Below are positions 1-9,964 of a stretch of DNA of 64,000 nucleotides, piece by piece (within the stretch, counting starts at the first letter, position 1; the number at the start of each line of letters is the position of its first letter). The notes beneath the pieces are model-generated. The model saw only the letters and a list, made by a program, of their open reading frames with translations. It searched no databases and had not been told where the DNA came from. Location of the stretch: assembly GCA_963853835.1 (NCBI GenBank), contig OY970820.1, positions 26,477,873 to 26,541,872 of the forward strand. Reading direction: 5' to 3'. Origin of the DNA: Calendula officinalis (lineage: Eukaryota > Streptophyta > Magnoliopsida > Asterales > Asteraceae). Both the position numbers and the translations under genes were made by a program.

Positions 1-398
1 TCCCGGGCTTTGAAGATCTCTTTCGATGGCCTGTCTGTTGTGGGAATTAAAGGGTTCAGATAAAAGGTTTTATTAGCAGTTTTGTATGTCTTCTTTTGGA
101 GTGTTTGGTCCTTCCGCAACAACCTGGTGTTTAAAGGCGACCCGGTTCCCTGCCGCGCTACTATTTTGTTTAGAATTTAGCACTTTTCTTTTTATTGGTG
201 TAAACATAGATATCCTAAGGTGTTAGCTAATTTTTCTTGAGCCAATTGGCTTTGTAACCCAGTTTTATGTTGTTCTTGATGTACTTTTCTAGCATCTTGC
301 TAGTTTTATGGTAGTTCGGGTCCTTCGTTCCGGGGTGATGGCGTAGCCGAAGCTCCGGGTGTTGGTTCCCTTTTTTGCTGTTTCAAAAAAAAAAAAAA
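1..398 (+). pseudogene. LINE ORF2 3' end with poly(A) tail
   Basis: The plus strand reads as the C-terminal end of a plant L1-type ORF2: one frame gives LLAVLYVFFWSVWSFRNN, the W-x-x-W-x-x-RN pattern typical of the tail of plant LINE reverse-transcriptase proteins. An in-frame stop lies shortly before it, so the copy is dead. A non-coding 3' tail follows and ends in an A-run at 385-398, the expected LINE terminus. The 5' part lies outside the window, so the element's size and its target duplication cannot be judged. It differs in sequence from the LINE at 31977-46040, so it is a different LINE family or an old copy. Confidence 0.7.
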
Positions 399-1007
399 TC
401 AAACTTTCATTTTAAGAAATGCAGAAGAATACATTAGGCCACTGCCAACGGTATAAGCAACTGACGCCGTCAGTTGCTGCCAACTCAGCGCCACGTCAGC
501 AGACAAACTAACTAACACTAAACTGACGTAGTCATGCCAACAGCATTCCGTCACTTCACCAAACTTGGGCCCCACCATTTACTTTTTTTTTTCTGATAAA
601 AATATACAACTAATTAAAACATATAACTAATAAAAATACATTTCATTAATTAAAAAACATTACATAAAAAAAACATAAATTAAAAAAAAAGACATTAATA
701 ATAAAAAAAAGACATTAATAATAAAAAAAAGGACATTCATAAAAAAAAAATTACTAGTCAATAGATTCATTGTCGTCTTCGTCTTCGCCAACCGGTCCTT
801 GTGTTCCCGAACCCTCACCGTCACCCTCCTCGTCATCCTCGTTAAAAATCGTCAAATCCTTATGAAATTTCCTTGCAATTGATTCTTGAGCTTCTTCAAG
901 CATTTTCTTAAGACTTTCGCAAATATCTTTCGGTACTTTTGTGGCTAGGAATTTCCAAGTTTTCAAAATTAATTTTTGATGCGCCATTTTTGCAACCTTA
1001 GCGATAG

Positions 1008-1965
1008 TGTTAGTCCCTATACTAAGTGAATAAGATTTGATGATCGATAGCTAAGAAGAAAAAATATCAGCTGAAGTATGTATCTCAGCTGAAGCAAGTA
1101 TATGCAATAAACCTTCAGCTGAGTACGTACTTAGCTCTAGGAAAACAAGTCAAATCAGCAGCTATAGAAGAGTGTTCATTCAAAGTCTATGACCAAAGGA
1201 CAAAAACAAGAAGAAGACTATCTAGCTGATTGTGGAATCAGCTGATGGTACCTGCTGCAGATAAAGACTTAGTGGAAATGTTCTTGACACTTTGAACATT
1301 TCCCTTTCCCGCTCAAAGAAGAAGAAAACGATGAGGATCTTCTATTTTGGAATAGAAGATATTTTGTCAGTACATCATCGTTTGTCCCTCCAAGCATGTA
1401 AACGGAAAGTCAATACTTTTGTACTATAATAGTACACGTTTTCACTGTGCGTCAGAAAAAGTAGCAAAAGGAGTTGACACAAAGTACACTTGGGACTACA
1501 ACATATGCAAGAGCATTAAATGTTTCCGTGGACAAGTCCACATCGACGAATGATATGTTTACACGTTGATTACCTTGTGGACAAATGAACACGGATCTTG
1601 GGCTATATATAGAGACGTAAATGCTTGCATTTACACACACCTTTTAGAATTCATAGCACAAAAACATACTCTGAGAGTTGTTATTGTCTGGTATTAACTT
1701 CTCCATAGTTATTACTCAGGTATTGAATATCAGCTGTAAGTATAAGCTGATATAAAACTCTCCTTGCATAGTCTTCTAGTTTGAGCAAACAAAAGTGTCA
1801 TTTCAAGTAGAAAATTTTAGTTAGTGTGTACTATCTATTTCCGCAAACTTTGTACTGTATTAAGTTGTTTTAATAAACTCTTAATCATAGAAAACTTGTG
1901 TGTTCTTTATCTTATCTTCGTTACTTGGTCATAACGCAACACGTTTGTGTTGTTGGGATCCAACA
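1008..1965 (+). mobile_element. Solo LTR of the Copia-1 family
   Basis: It starts TGTTAGTCCC and ends GGGATCCAACA, matching the LTRs at 6487-7456 and 17889-18852 along its whole length with clear divergence. The flanks are GATAG (1003-1007) and AATAG (1966-1970), a 5-bp target duplication with one mismatch. There is no internal region, so it probably arose by LTR-LTR recombination. It carries five CAGCTG words, as its relatives do, and a TATA-like ggctatatatagag near 1602. It interrupts the Harbinger ORF1. Confidence 0.9.
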
Positions 1966-2738
1966 AATAGCGTTAGATTGCTTATGGGAGGTTTGTCTAA
2001 CCACGTCCAAAGTGTCCAACTTAATGGACCTTGAAGAAGTTGTGGCATCGGACGAAGAGGAAGTTTTTTGACTTTTATTACTAAGACTGCGGCCGGGGGG
2101 CGCCTCAACAGGTCATCTTGGAACAACGCATGCATGTTAGCCGGTGTCGTCATCCTTGTATCCATGCTAACCGGTTCGCTGTCTTCATCGAGGCTTATCG
2201 GCTCGGTATCCATGACGCCTTGAGAAATATAGAACTTTGGGCAATCTTTTACAACTTCCCAACACTCCTCGTATATAAAATTACGACCAACATTTTCATG
2301 GAATTGTTGACGAGAAGGTTTTAGAACGTCCTCGTCTCGCGTACCGCTTCCACGAATGTCGTTTAAAGAATTGTATATAGCACTGAACGATTTCACGTCA
2401 ACCATTATTTTGGACCAATTGCCCGTTAGTTGGTTCATGTTACGCTTCACAGAAGCAACTGAGTTGAAGTCCGCGAGAATTTGACCCCAATGGACGATAT
2501 GTTTTTTTGCTATTCCCCTTAACATCATCTTAGAGTTATGAATCCAACGTTTGGCTAAAATCACCGCGTCAGGGGTTGACCACTTTGTTTGTGCCCTTTT
2601 TGGCGCCGCTTTTTCTTTCCCTTCTTCCTTCCTTTTTTCTTTCCCTTTTCTTGTGGGTGTCGGTTCTGGTTGGGTGTCCCCCACATTTTCGGATGGTGAT
2701 TGTGATTGAAAATTTTGTGAAAAGAGAGGTGTGTTTGG

Positions 2739-2911
2739 AGGAGGTTGTTGGAATTGGAAGTTGGGTGGTGGTTGTTGGTATTGAAAGTTTGGTGGTGGTT
2801 GTTGGTATTGAAAGTTTGGTGGTTGAGAGTAATGGAAGTTGGGCGGTGGTTGTTGGTATTGAAAGTTTGGTGGTGGTTGTTGGTATTGGTAGTTTGGTGG
2901 TGGTTGAGAGT
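2739..2911 (-). repeat. Minisatellite coding a QYQQPPPNF repeat
   Basis: Six to seven tandem units of about 24-27 bp (plus-strand core GGTGGTTGTTGGTATTGAAA) inside the Harbinger ORF1. Each unit codes a proline/glutamine-rich segment like QYQQPPPNF. Units differ by a few bases and one lacks part of the motif, so the tract is a slippage-prone disordered N-terminal region. Open frames on the opposite strand here are shadows of this repeat. Confidence 0.85.
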
Positions 2912-3579
2912 AAGCCCCAAAATCAAGCGATGGTGTCGGGTGGCTTGTTTGACCCGAAGAAGAACCGGCCGGTGAGGGTGGGGCATCAATGGGGGAATTT
3001 TGAAATAACTCCCACACGTCGTTGGATACCGATGATTAACGTCTTTTGGACATTTTTTCAAGTTTGGGAGGAAGTATGAATTTTTTGAGAGATAAAGAAG
3101 GTGAATGTGGTGTAAAAAATAGAAGAAATGAGTGTGTATTTATAGATGTAAATGAGGGGGAATTTTTTTTGAATTTTTTTGAATTTTTCTGAATTATTAC
3201 CGTTTTTTTTGTATTTATTACCGTTTTATTTATTTATTACCGTTTAAAAAAAAGGCTTTTTTTATTGGGTAAAAAGGACATTGGGCCCCACCATCTCGCC
3301 TCCTCCTCCGTCCCTTCGCTCGTCTCCGAACCGGCTAAGGCCAAACCGGCGCCACAACCGGCGGCCCGTGCTAACGGTGCCGGTACCGGTGGAAAACCGG
3401 CGGTGCCAACCGACGGTACCGTTGGCACCGGTCTTAGATGTAACATATTTTAATAACATTAATAGAGATAATATAATAATATTGTCTGGAAGTAAAGAAG
3501 CATTGGCTTACGGAGTGCGGCGCGTGTGTTGGATATGGTTACCGGTTCAATCATCAAGATAGTTTGGGCAAGTAGCTAA

Positions 3580-4662
3580 GACCGTTCGGTATGGGTCACC
3601 ACCCGTTGCCGTGGTGGTGACATGGCTAGGCAGTAACGGCGTGGGCGAGCGGGGAACACCGCCCCCCTTAACGGCGTGTTCAACGGTGGTGGCTTCTCGG
3701 GGGCACGTTAACGAGGGGCAACGGGGTGGAGATGCTCTTTTTCGACCGTTGGGAGGAGCGGAAGCTTGTAACGGTCATATGACCGTTTGATTTAAAAAAA
3801 AATTAATTTATTTATTTTTCCCCTATATATACACAATATACAATATTTTTTACACAACCAAATGGCTTCCAACCAAAGCTCACCCGAATCATCCCCGGTA
3901 AATCGTAACACCAACGACCAAAGTAACCTTGGATTTGCCCACTTCGACCAATACGTTAATTTGCTCAACACAGGAACACTCATTCAACCAAATCCCCACT
4001 AATGCTGGTCATACAAATACTTCGCGTATCGACCTTAATGCTGGTGATGACGACATACCCGATGACATATTCGATGAAGTCGAAGAAACCCCCACTCCAA
4101 CCCGATCGGTAGGAAGAGATAAGACCAAACGAGCACAACGCCATGCGGCGCAACAGGCATCGTCGAACAATACGATGGATGAAGTGGCTAGGATGTTGGC
4201 CGAACATGGTGTGACGTCAAAAGAGAAGGTCCAGTTGAGGAAGGAGAAATGGCTGGCCGACAAGACCGCTACCGAGGGAACAATAATGCTCAATATCATC
4301 TCCATTTTGAAGCACAAAGAGGACGATTTGGAGGGGGAGGATCTCGATATTTTGAGGGAAGCGAAGGCGAAGGCGAGGGCTGCTTTCCGCAATTTAGGCC
4401 GGTAGTTTTTTTTTTTCAAGTATTGTATTTTTTAATTTCTAGTATTGTAATGTTTAAATTTTTAATTTTAATGAAATTTTTATTTTATGTTTAAAATTAA
4501 ATGGAAAAGAAATGATGATATGGAAAAAAAATGGTGTGGTGTGGTGTGGTGTGGTGGGTATTTCCTGAAAAAAGTGGTGTGGTGTGGTGTGGTGGGGTTG
4601 CTGATGTGGCAGATGATGTGGCAGAAAAGTTGGTGTTATGGTGAGGCCCATACCTAATAGCC
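3580..4662. mobile_element. PIF/Harbinger element 2 (deletion derivative)
   Basis: The target duplication TAA is at 3577-3579 and 4663-4665. The left TIR is GACCGTTCGGTATGGG and the right TIR in reverse complement is GGCTATTAGGTATGGG (12 of 16 match). The subterminal DNA near 4500-4640, rich in GTGGTGTGG and in a repeated GATGTGGCAG, matches the left subterminal region of the element at 25475-29362 in reverse complement, so the two belong to one family. Inside, only a shortened ORF1 remains. Confidence 0.85.
3862..4405 (+). pseudogene. Shortened Harbinger ORF1 remnant
   Basis: A start at 3862 gives MASNQSSPESSPVNRNT and stays open to a stop near 4001. The downstream coding sequence is in another frame (open from 3929) and ends at 4405 with KAKARAAFRNLGR. 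The product keeps the acidic linker (DDDIPDDIFDEVEE) and the basic/helical C-terminal region of a Harbinger ORF1 protein. The central Myb/SANT helices seen in the element at 437-3433 are missing, so an internal deletion plus a frameshift have removed the DNA-binding part. It lies next to the GC-rich left end of its element. Confidence 0.65.
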
Positions 4663-4665
4663 TAA

Positions 4666-5039
4666 GACACGTGACCCATTGGCGTTATCTTTCTAATGTC
4701 CGTTCAAATACCCCGTACCATGCTCATAATCTTTTTGACATTTCTACAATACCTTTGAATCTATATACTTACTCCTAAAAAATTAAGGAAAATAATAAAT
4801 ACATCCTAAGGACTGTTAATAAAATATTAAAACATGCATTAAGAATTTATACGATTAACAATAACTACACATACGTTTTAAGAATCATCCACCATTAATT
4901 AAAATACAAATGTTTTTTTGCATGTAACTAACCCTTAAAAACAGCTCTAAACACTCTCATTAACAAAACTCAAAAATTAATATCTACACTACACAAATTT
5001 GTTTCACTCATGACACTATATAAATTATAAAACAAATTA
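4666..5039. other. Intergenic, AT-rich, no gene seen
   Basis: The stretch lies between the end of the Harbinger target duplication and the proposed 5' end of the Helitron. There is no ORF of note, repeat or RNA-like structure that I can support. Confidence 0.6.
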
Positions 5040-6486
5040 TCTTCCTCTATATATGAGGCCTAAATTTGAGATTTTTTTGACAACTCATCAGTTTAAAAGA
5101 TTCCTATTGGCTCCTAATGCACCTGTAATTCTGTAATTGGCTCACCGAGAAACCTTTTCCTCATTGCAATTTCAACCCTAATTCGACATACGCTTCTCTT
5201 CAAGTCCGATGCCTCTCAACCCCTAATATTAGCAATCGAAATCCTATGTTCGTCTGTTTCAATTTGTGGTTTCTTCCTTCATTTTGACTATCGCTATCCC
5301 TAATTGACTGATTCATATGAGTATCGAAGACATATTCTAAAAACGGGACGATCAGAGGAGGTGACGCAGGTTGAATTGGCAGAGTCAGTATATCATCAAG
5401 TATGCTAATTTCAAACTCGCTGGTTGAATACTGTTTGAATCAACTGTAATTTCTTCTAGACCCCCCGTAATTTAATGCTTATAAAACTTTCAATTTATGC
5501 GATGTCTAACATTTGGTGTGTGATAACTGATTGAATTTTTAAACTTTCAATTAACCGATTTTTTAAAACACGAATTAGGGTTTGAATAATTGATATAATA
5601 TTCTGAATAATTGAATAATAAACTAATTGGATTATGTTTATTATTTTTGTAGCAATCATTTGGATTAGTATTTCAAATTACCCGAAGGTCTGTAAATTAA
5701 AAGCTTCAGGTTATAACTCGTGAACCATGGAACCTCAGAAGCGTATAATGCATGCTATTTTTTACAATTATCCTCAAGTAAGTGGTTTTATTTTTGTATC
5801 ATTTTGCTGTTGCATGATTCCTCTTAGTTTCAAAAAGTGTTCTGTCCTTTCCAAAAAGAACTAAGCTTGGTGACGCCCTGCAACTGTTCTGTCCTAATTA
5901 ATCACTTTGTATCTACTTAATACGTAGTTTTGTTCATTGGAAAGCAATTACATATTTTTTATTTACTAATTTTTAGTAAAAGATCCATTTGGAGTTTGAA
6001 GGTCATATATGCTGATTTACAATTTTCATAACCGATAGGAATATAATGATTTTAGACCTGAATGTGGGATTTTTTTTTAACAATTTGGATTGAAAAGTAG
6101 CTGATATGAAAAGTAGCTGAATTTGGGATTTTTTTTCATTAACACCTGCTTTCTTATTTCATTTTACATCGGTTTTTTGTAGTGACCTTCTTTGGTTGTT
6201 GTAATGTTCGAAGTTCTGAGGTAAAGCTGAACACAAAGCTATTGGGGTTCAACCTAAAGAACTTAGATTAATATGTAAGTTATTTAATATATTTGTTTTG
6301 TTTGCTTGCAATCTGTACTGTTAGATCTTAAATAAACAATTTTAAACCCTATTATGTGTTTGCAGCTACATAAACTGCATAAAATCCAGAATATATTTAT
6401 TTTAATACCTAATTATTGCCATGTTGGTGTAATTGAGTGTGATTACCATATTTAACTACAATTGTGATGAATCTGCATATAGTATT

Positions 6487-7456
6487 TGTTAGTCCCAAGA
6501 CTAAGTAAATAAGATTTGATGCTCGATAGCCAAGAAGAATAAATAACAGCTGAAGTATGTATCTCAGCTGAAGCAAGTATATACAATAAACCTTCAGCTG
6601 AGTACGTACTTAGCTTTAGGATACAAGTCAAATCAGCGGCTATTAACGAGAGTTCATTCGAAGTCTATGACCAAAGGACAAAGACAAGAAGAAGACTATT
6701 CAGCTGATTGTGGAATCAGCCGATAGTACCTGCTGCAGATGAAGACTTAAAGGAAATGTTCATTAACACCTTGAACATTTCCCGTTCCCGCTCAAAGAAG
6801 AAGAAAACGATGAAGATCTTCTATTTTGGAATAGAAGATAATGTCAGTACAACTTCATCGTTTGTCCCTCAAGCATGTAAAGAGAAAGTCAACAACTTCT
6901 GTACTTATGTAGTACACCTTTCACTGTGCGTCAGAAAAGGTACAGGAAGAAGTGGACACAAAGTACACTCGGGACAATAACTTGTGCAATAGCATTTAAT
7001 GATCCATGACAAGTCTACATCGACGAATAATATGTTTACACGTATTCAAACTTGTGGACTAAGGAACATGGATCTTGGGCTATAAATACAGACGTAAATG
7101 CTTGCATTTACAACACCTTTAGAACACCCTTAGAAATCATAAGCACAAGAACATTCTCTGAGAGTTAGTTATTGTCTAAGTATTAACTCCTCCATAGTTA
7201 TTACTAAAGCATTAATATCAGCTGTTAGTATCAGCTGATATAACTCTCAGTGTGTACCCTTCTAGTTTGAGCGGTCTAAAGTGTCAACTCAAGTATAGAG
7301 TTTTAGGTAGTGTGTACTATCTATTTCCGCAAACTCTGTATTGTATTAAGCTGTTTTTAATAAAACTCTTAATCATTGAAATCTTGTTGTTATTTACTTA
7401 TCGTATCTTCGTTACTCGGTCATAACGCAACACGGTTGTGTTGTTGGGATCCAACA
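6487..7456 (+). repeat. Copia-1 5' LTR
   Basis: TGTTAG...CCAACA, 970 bp. A TATA box TATAAATA is at 7081-7088. Four CAGCTG words lie upstream of it in U3 and two lie downstream near 7217-7240. The open frame at 6708-6980 is not a gene; the same frame appears in the 3' LTR. Confidence 0.95.
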
Positions 7457-7458
7457 AC

Positions 7459-7473
7459 TGGTATCCGAGCGGG
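7459..7473 (+). other. Copia-1 primer binding site
   Basis: TGGTATCCGAGCGGG starts two bases after the LTR and resembles the initiator-Met tRNA complement TGGTATCAGAGC, with one change inside the core. Confidence 0.8.
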
Positions 7474-7511
7474 TGTCAAAATTGTTTTTCCATCAATTTT
7501 GAGCATCTGTT

Positions 7512-9944
7512 ATGGCTGAACCTACATCATCAGATCTTCCATCATCTGGAAAACCTCCCAAACTAACTCAAACCAACTATCCCATGTGGAAAACGCGTAT
7601 GTTGTCCCACATGGTTACCTATCACCCAAAACTTCAAGATAACATAATGATAGGAAAATACGTTCCCAAAACCCTTATTCCTGGAACTCCTGAAGTCCCA
7701 GAACACTATGTTGTGAAATCTGAGGCTCAATGGACAGACGCTGAAAAAGGTCTTGTTCATCTTGAGAATAAAGGAAGGGATATGCTTTTTCAAGCAGTTG
7801 GTGATGAACTGTATCACAATATACAATTTTGTGATTCAGTTAAAGTGATGTGGTAGAGGCTGGCTGAAGTTTATGAAGGCACATCTGTTGTGCGTGAACA
7901 TAACAAAAACATGCTCATACATGATTATGAACTGTTTAAAGCCAAGCCTAGTGAGACTATCGCTCAAACATTCAATCGTTATAACATTCTGTTAAACTAG
8001 CTGAAGTCTCATGGGGTTGATAAGGACGATATGTCCAAAATGTGTAAGTTTATGGCTGCCTTACCTTCTAAATGGGCTACCATCATAACTTGCATGAGTA
8101 CGTCTCCTACTTTGAAAGATTACACTCTTTCCTCTCTCTATGGTATGTTTCTAAGCCATGAGAGAACTGTACTCAACAAATTTCAACCTCCAAAGGACTC
8201 TAAGGTGAGTCCCTCTGGATCTTCGACTACTCTTGTTTCTCTAAACAAGCCCAGCAGAATCGAATATCCTCCATCAGATGATGAAGCTGACAATGCTTCA
8301 GCTGCTTGTTTGTTCAGCATGCTTGAAGTCAGCATTGAAGAAGTTGATGAAGACGAAGACAACGAAGCCCTTATAACTGAGCTAGCCTTACTTGTTAAAA
8401 ATAGAAAATTCTTCAAAAACAAGTCTGGCTCCTCAGCTAGAGGCTCAAGTAGCAGATCTATCTCATCAGCTGTGTCTTCCAGACCCTCTGGAAGTACACC
8501 TGACATCTCTGAGATAACTTGCTTCAACTGCAACAAGAAGGGACACTATGCTAACGACTGCAAGCAGAAGAAAGCTAGTTCATCATCTTCAACTGGTGAG
8601 TCCATTGAAGAAAAATACAAAAAGCTACAAGCCTTCACCAAAAAGATTCTAGAAGAAAAGAAGGCACTTGAAGGCAAAGCTGCTGACAAGGGTCTTGTAG
8701 CTGAAACTCATGATTGGGCTGACTCTGGTGACAGCTCATCTGATGACGATGAACAAATGGCCACAATGTGTTTGATGGCTCGTGCTGCTGATGATGAAAG
8801 TATTACAGTTGATGATGCTAGTTCCTATAAATGGGTCAACATTGTTCACAAAAAGGTAACCTCTCTAATCTCCGCTGAGGCTACTAAAGCTAAAGAAATT
8901 GTTGATTCTATTATTTGTGACTTGCACTTCATTTATCAGCTGAAAGGTGAATGTTTGGATAAACATAATGCTATTCTACGTGAAAATGCATTTTTAAAAG
9001 AACGTTTAATTGACCACCAAACTTTAAAAGAAGAACTTTCTGAAACGAAATTTATTAACTCAGTTCTTCAACATGATCTAAGTGAAATAGTTAAAGAACT
9101 TGAAGCAATTAAAAAGATTTGTGAATCATGGTCTCGTTCATCCAAACGTGTGAGTGAATGTGTTAACTCACAAATCCCAAGTCAAGTACAAGCTGTACTA
9201 GGAGGAGATTTCCTAGCTGCAGCTGCTGTACTTGACAGAAGTACAGATGATCTGTACTACTCGTCAGCTGATGCTTCTGTGCGAGCTGAAGAATTGGTTT
9301 TTGGTTTCTTTGTTAGGTCTACCAAAACCTATGCTACTGAGATGTCCTCAGAAGATCCTTCTGTGGCTACTGGTGAAGAGTCATCAACTAACTCCTATGC
9401 CATGGTAGTTAGGACACCCACTGTAGTCATTGTTGAACCTAGAAAATCTGTCTCGGGTTCAGCACCTGCTGCATCTTCTGCTAGATCTCAGCAGAAGACT
9501 AGAAGAACAGCAGGAAATAAAACTATTCTTACACCCTCTAAGGGTGAGCCAGTTGGAGTTCGTACTCGAGCTGTAAAGAACAAAGGTAAGAGTGTTTCTA
9601 AGGACACTCCAAGTCCTTCTTCAGCTCTGTCTGTCAGACGGCTGAAAGGAAAGGTCAGCAAGCTGACATCACTCGTTCAAACTCTGACTATCTCTGATAA
9701 TCAGAAAATGAAGGGTATTTTGGGTCCAGTTCCCAATCCTACTGCCTCGCCCTCTACTCCACTACAAAGAAGCAGAAAATGCTATAAGTGTGGAGATCGT
9801 GGGCACATGGCAAGTGAGTGTGACAACACATGCTTGAGACCTTCCCCAACTTCAGTATGTGAGCCTACTGAAAAGCAAACTTCTGTGAGTCCCAGCGGGA
9901 AGTCACAAGGACCCATCGAAGTGTGGGTTCCCAAAAAGAACTAA
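7512..9944 (+). pseudogene. Copia-1 gag (two stop codons)
   Basis: The start MAEPTSSDLP is at 7512. The Copia-type gag core includes YPMWKTRM near residue 24 and the ALPSKWATIITCM segment after codon 173. Two CCHC zinc knuckles follow: CFNCNKKGHYANDC and, near the C-terminus, CYKCGDRGHMASEC. A coiled-coil-prone charged region sits between them. The frame ends in WVPKKN-stop at 9942-9944. Two internal TAG codons (7854-7856, 7998-8000) stand where related gag proteins would have glutamine-type codons, consistent with CAG to TAG C-to-T changes. Many SAE and SAD dipeptides come from the CAGCTG word. It would form the virus-like particle; this copy cannot make full-length Gag. Confidence 0.9.
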
Positions 9945-9964
9945 CTCTTTTATCTTATGTGCAG
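9942..9964 (+). promoter_or_regulatory. Splice-acceptor-like site at the gag/pol junction
   Basis: The gag stop TAA lies inside ACTAACT, a plant branch-point-like word. A pyrimidine-rich stretch and TGCAG follow, with AG exactly 20 nt after the stop. Pol then opens in phase 0 at 9965, in the -1 frame relative to gag. Copia-2 has the same arrangement with identical spacing (60135-60113). Confidence 0.55.

Larger units (their letters stand above)
754..3055 (-). pseudogene. Harbinger ORF1 Myb/SANT-like DNA-binding protein, interrupted
   Basis: The product resembles the Myb/SANT (trihelix-like) accessory protein of PIF/Harbinger transposons, often mis-annotated in plants as a NAM-associated or GST T3-like protein. 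A probable start at 3055 is followed at codon 6 by a stop; the long open frame starts at 3017. From the N-terminus there is a repeat of the type QYQQPPPNF, a basic KGKEKRKEEGKEK stretch, then the SANT-like helices around KWSTPDAVILAKRWI and the SVKRNMNQLTGNWSKI segment. Near the run of Gs at about 2094-2100 the frame slips by one. The Copia solo LTR cuts the gene at 1965. The C-terminal coiled tail (MAHQKLILKTWKF) continues at 987-754. It has at least one stop, one frameshift and one insertion, so it is non-functional. In Harbinger elements this protein is known to help bring the transposase to the element ends. Confidence 0.8.
437..3433. mobile_element. PIF/Harbinger element 1 (ORF1 only)
   Basis: Both sides show the 3-bp duplication TTA (434-436 and 3434-3436). 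Terminal inverted repeats begin GGCCACTGCCAACGGTA on the left and, in reverse complement, GACCGGTGCCAACGGTA on the right. A TTA/TAA target and short TIRs are diagnostic of PIF/Harbinger. Inside is only the Myb/SANT-like ORF1 on the minus strand; no DDE transposase is visible, so it would need a helper. A solo Copia LTR (1008-1965) was inserted later and splits the ORF. Subterminal DNA at 3240-3433 is GC-rich. Confidence 0.85.

Noticed and set aside
2576..3079. Plus-strand open frames rich in VVVGIESLV
   Set aside because: Antisense shadow of the QYQQPPPNF minisatellite in Harbinger ORF1.
6708..6980. 90-residue open frame, repeated at 18110-18376
   Set aside because: Lies within both Copia-1 LTRs; starts and ends do not match any known product and the 6-bp LTR indel alters it.
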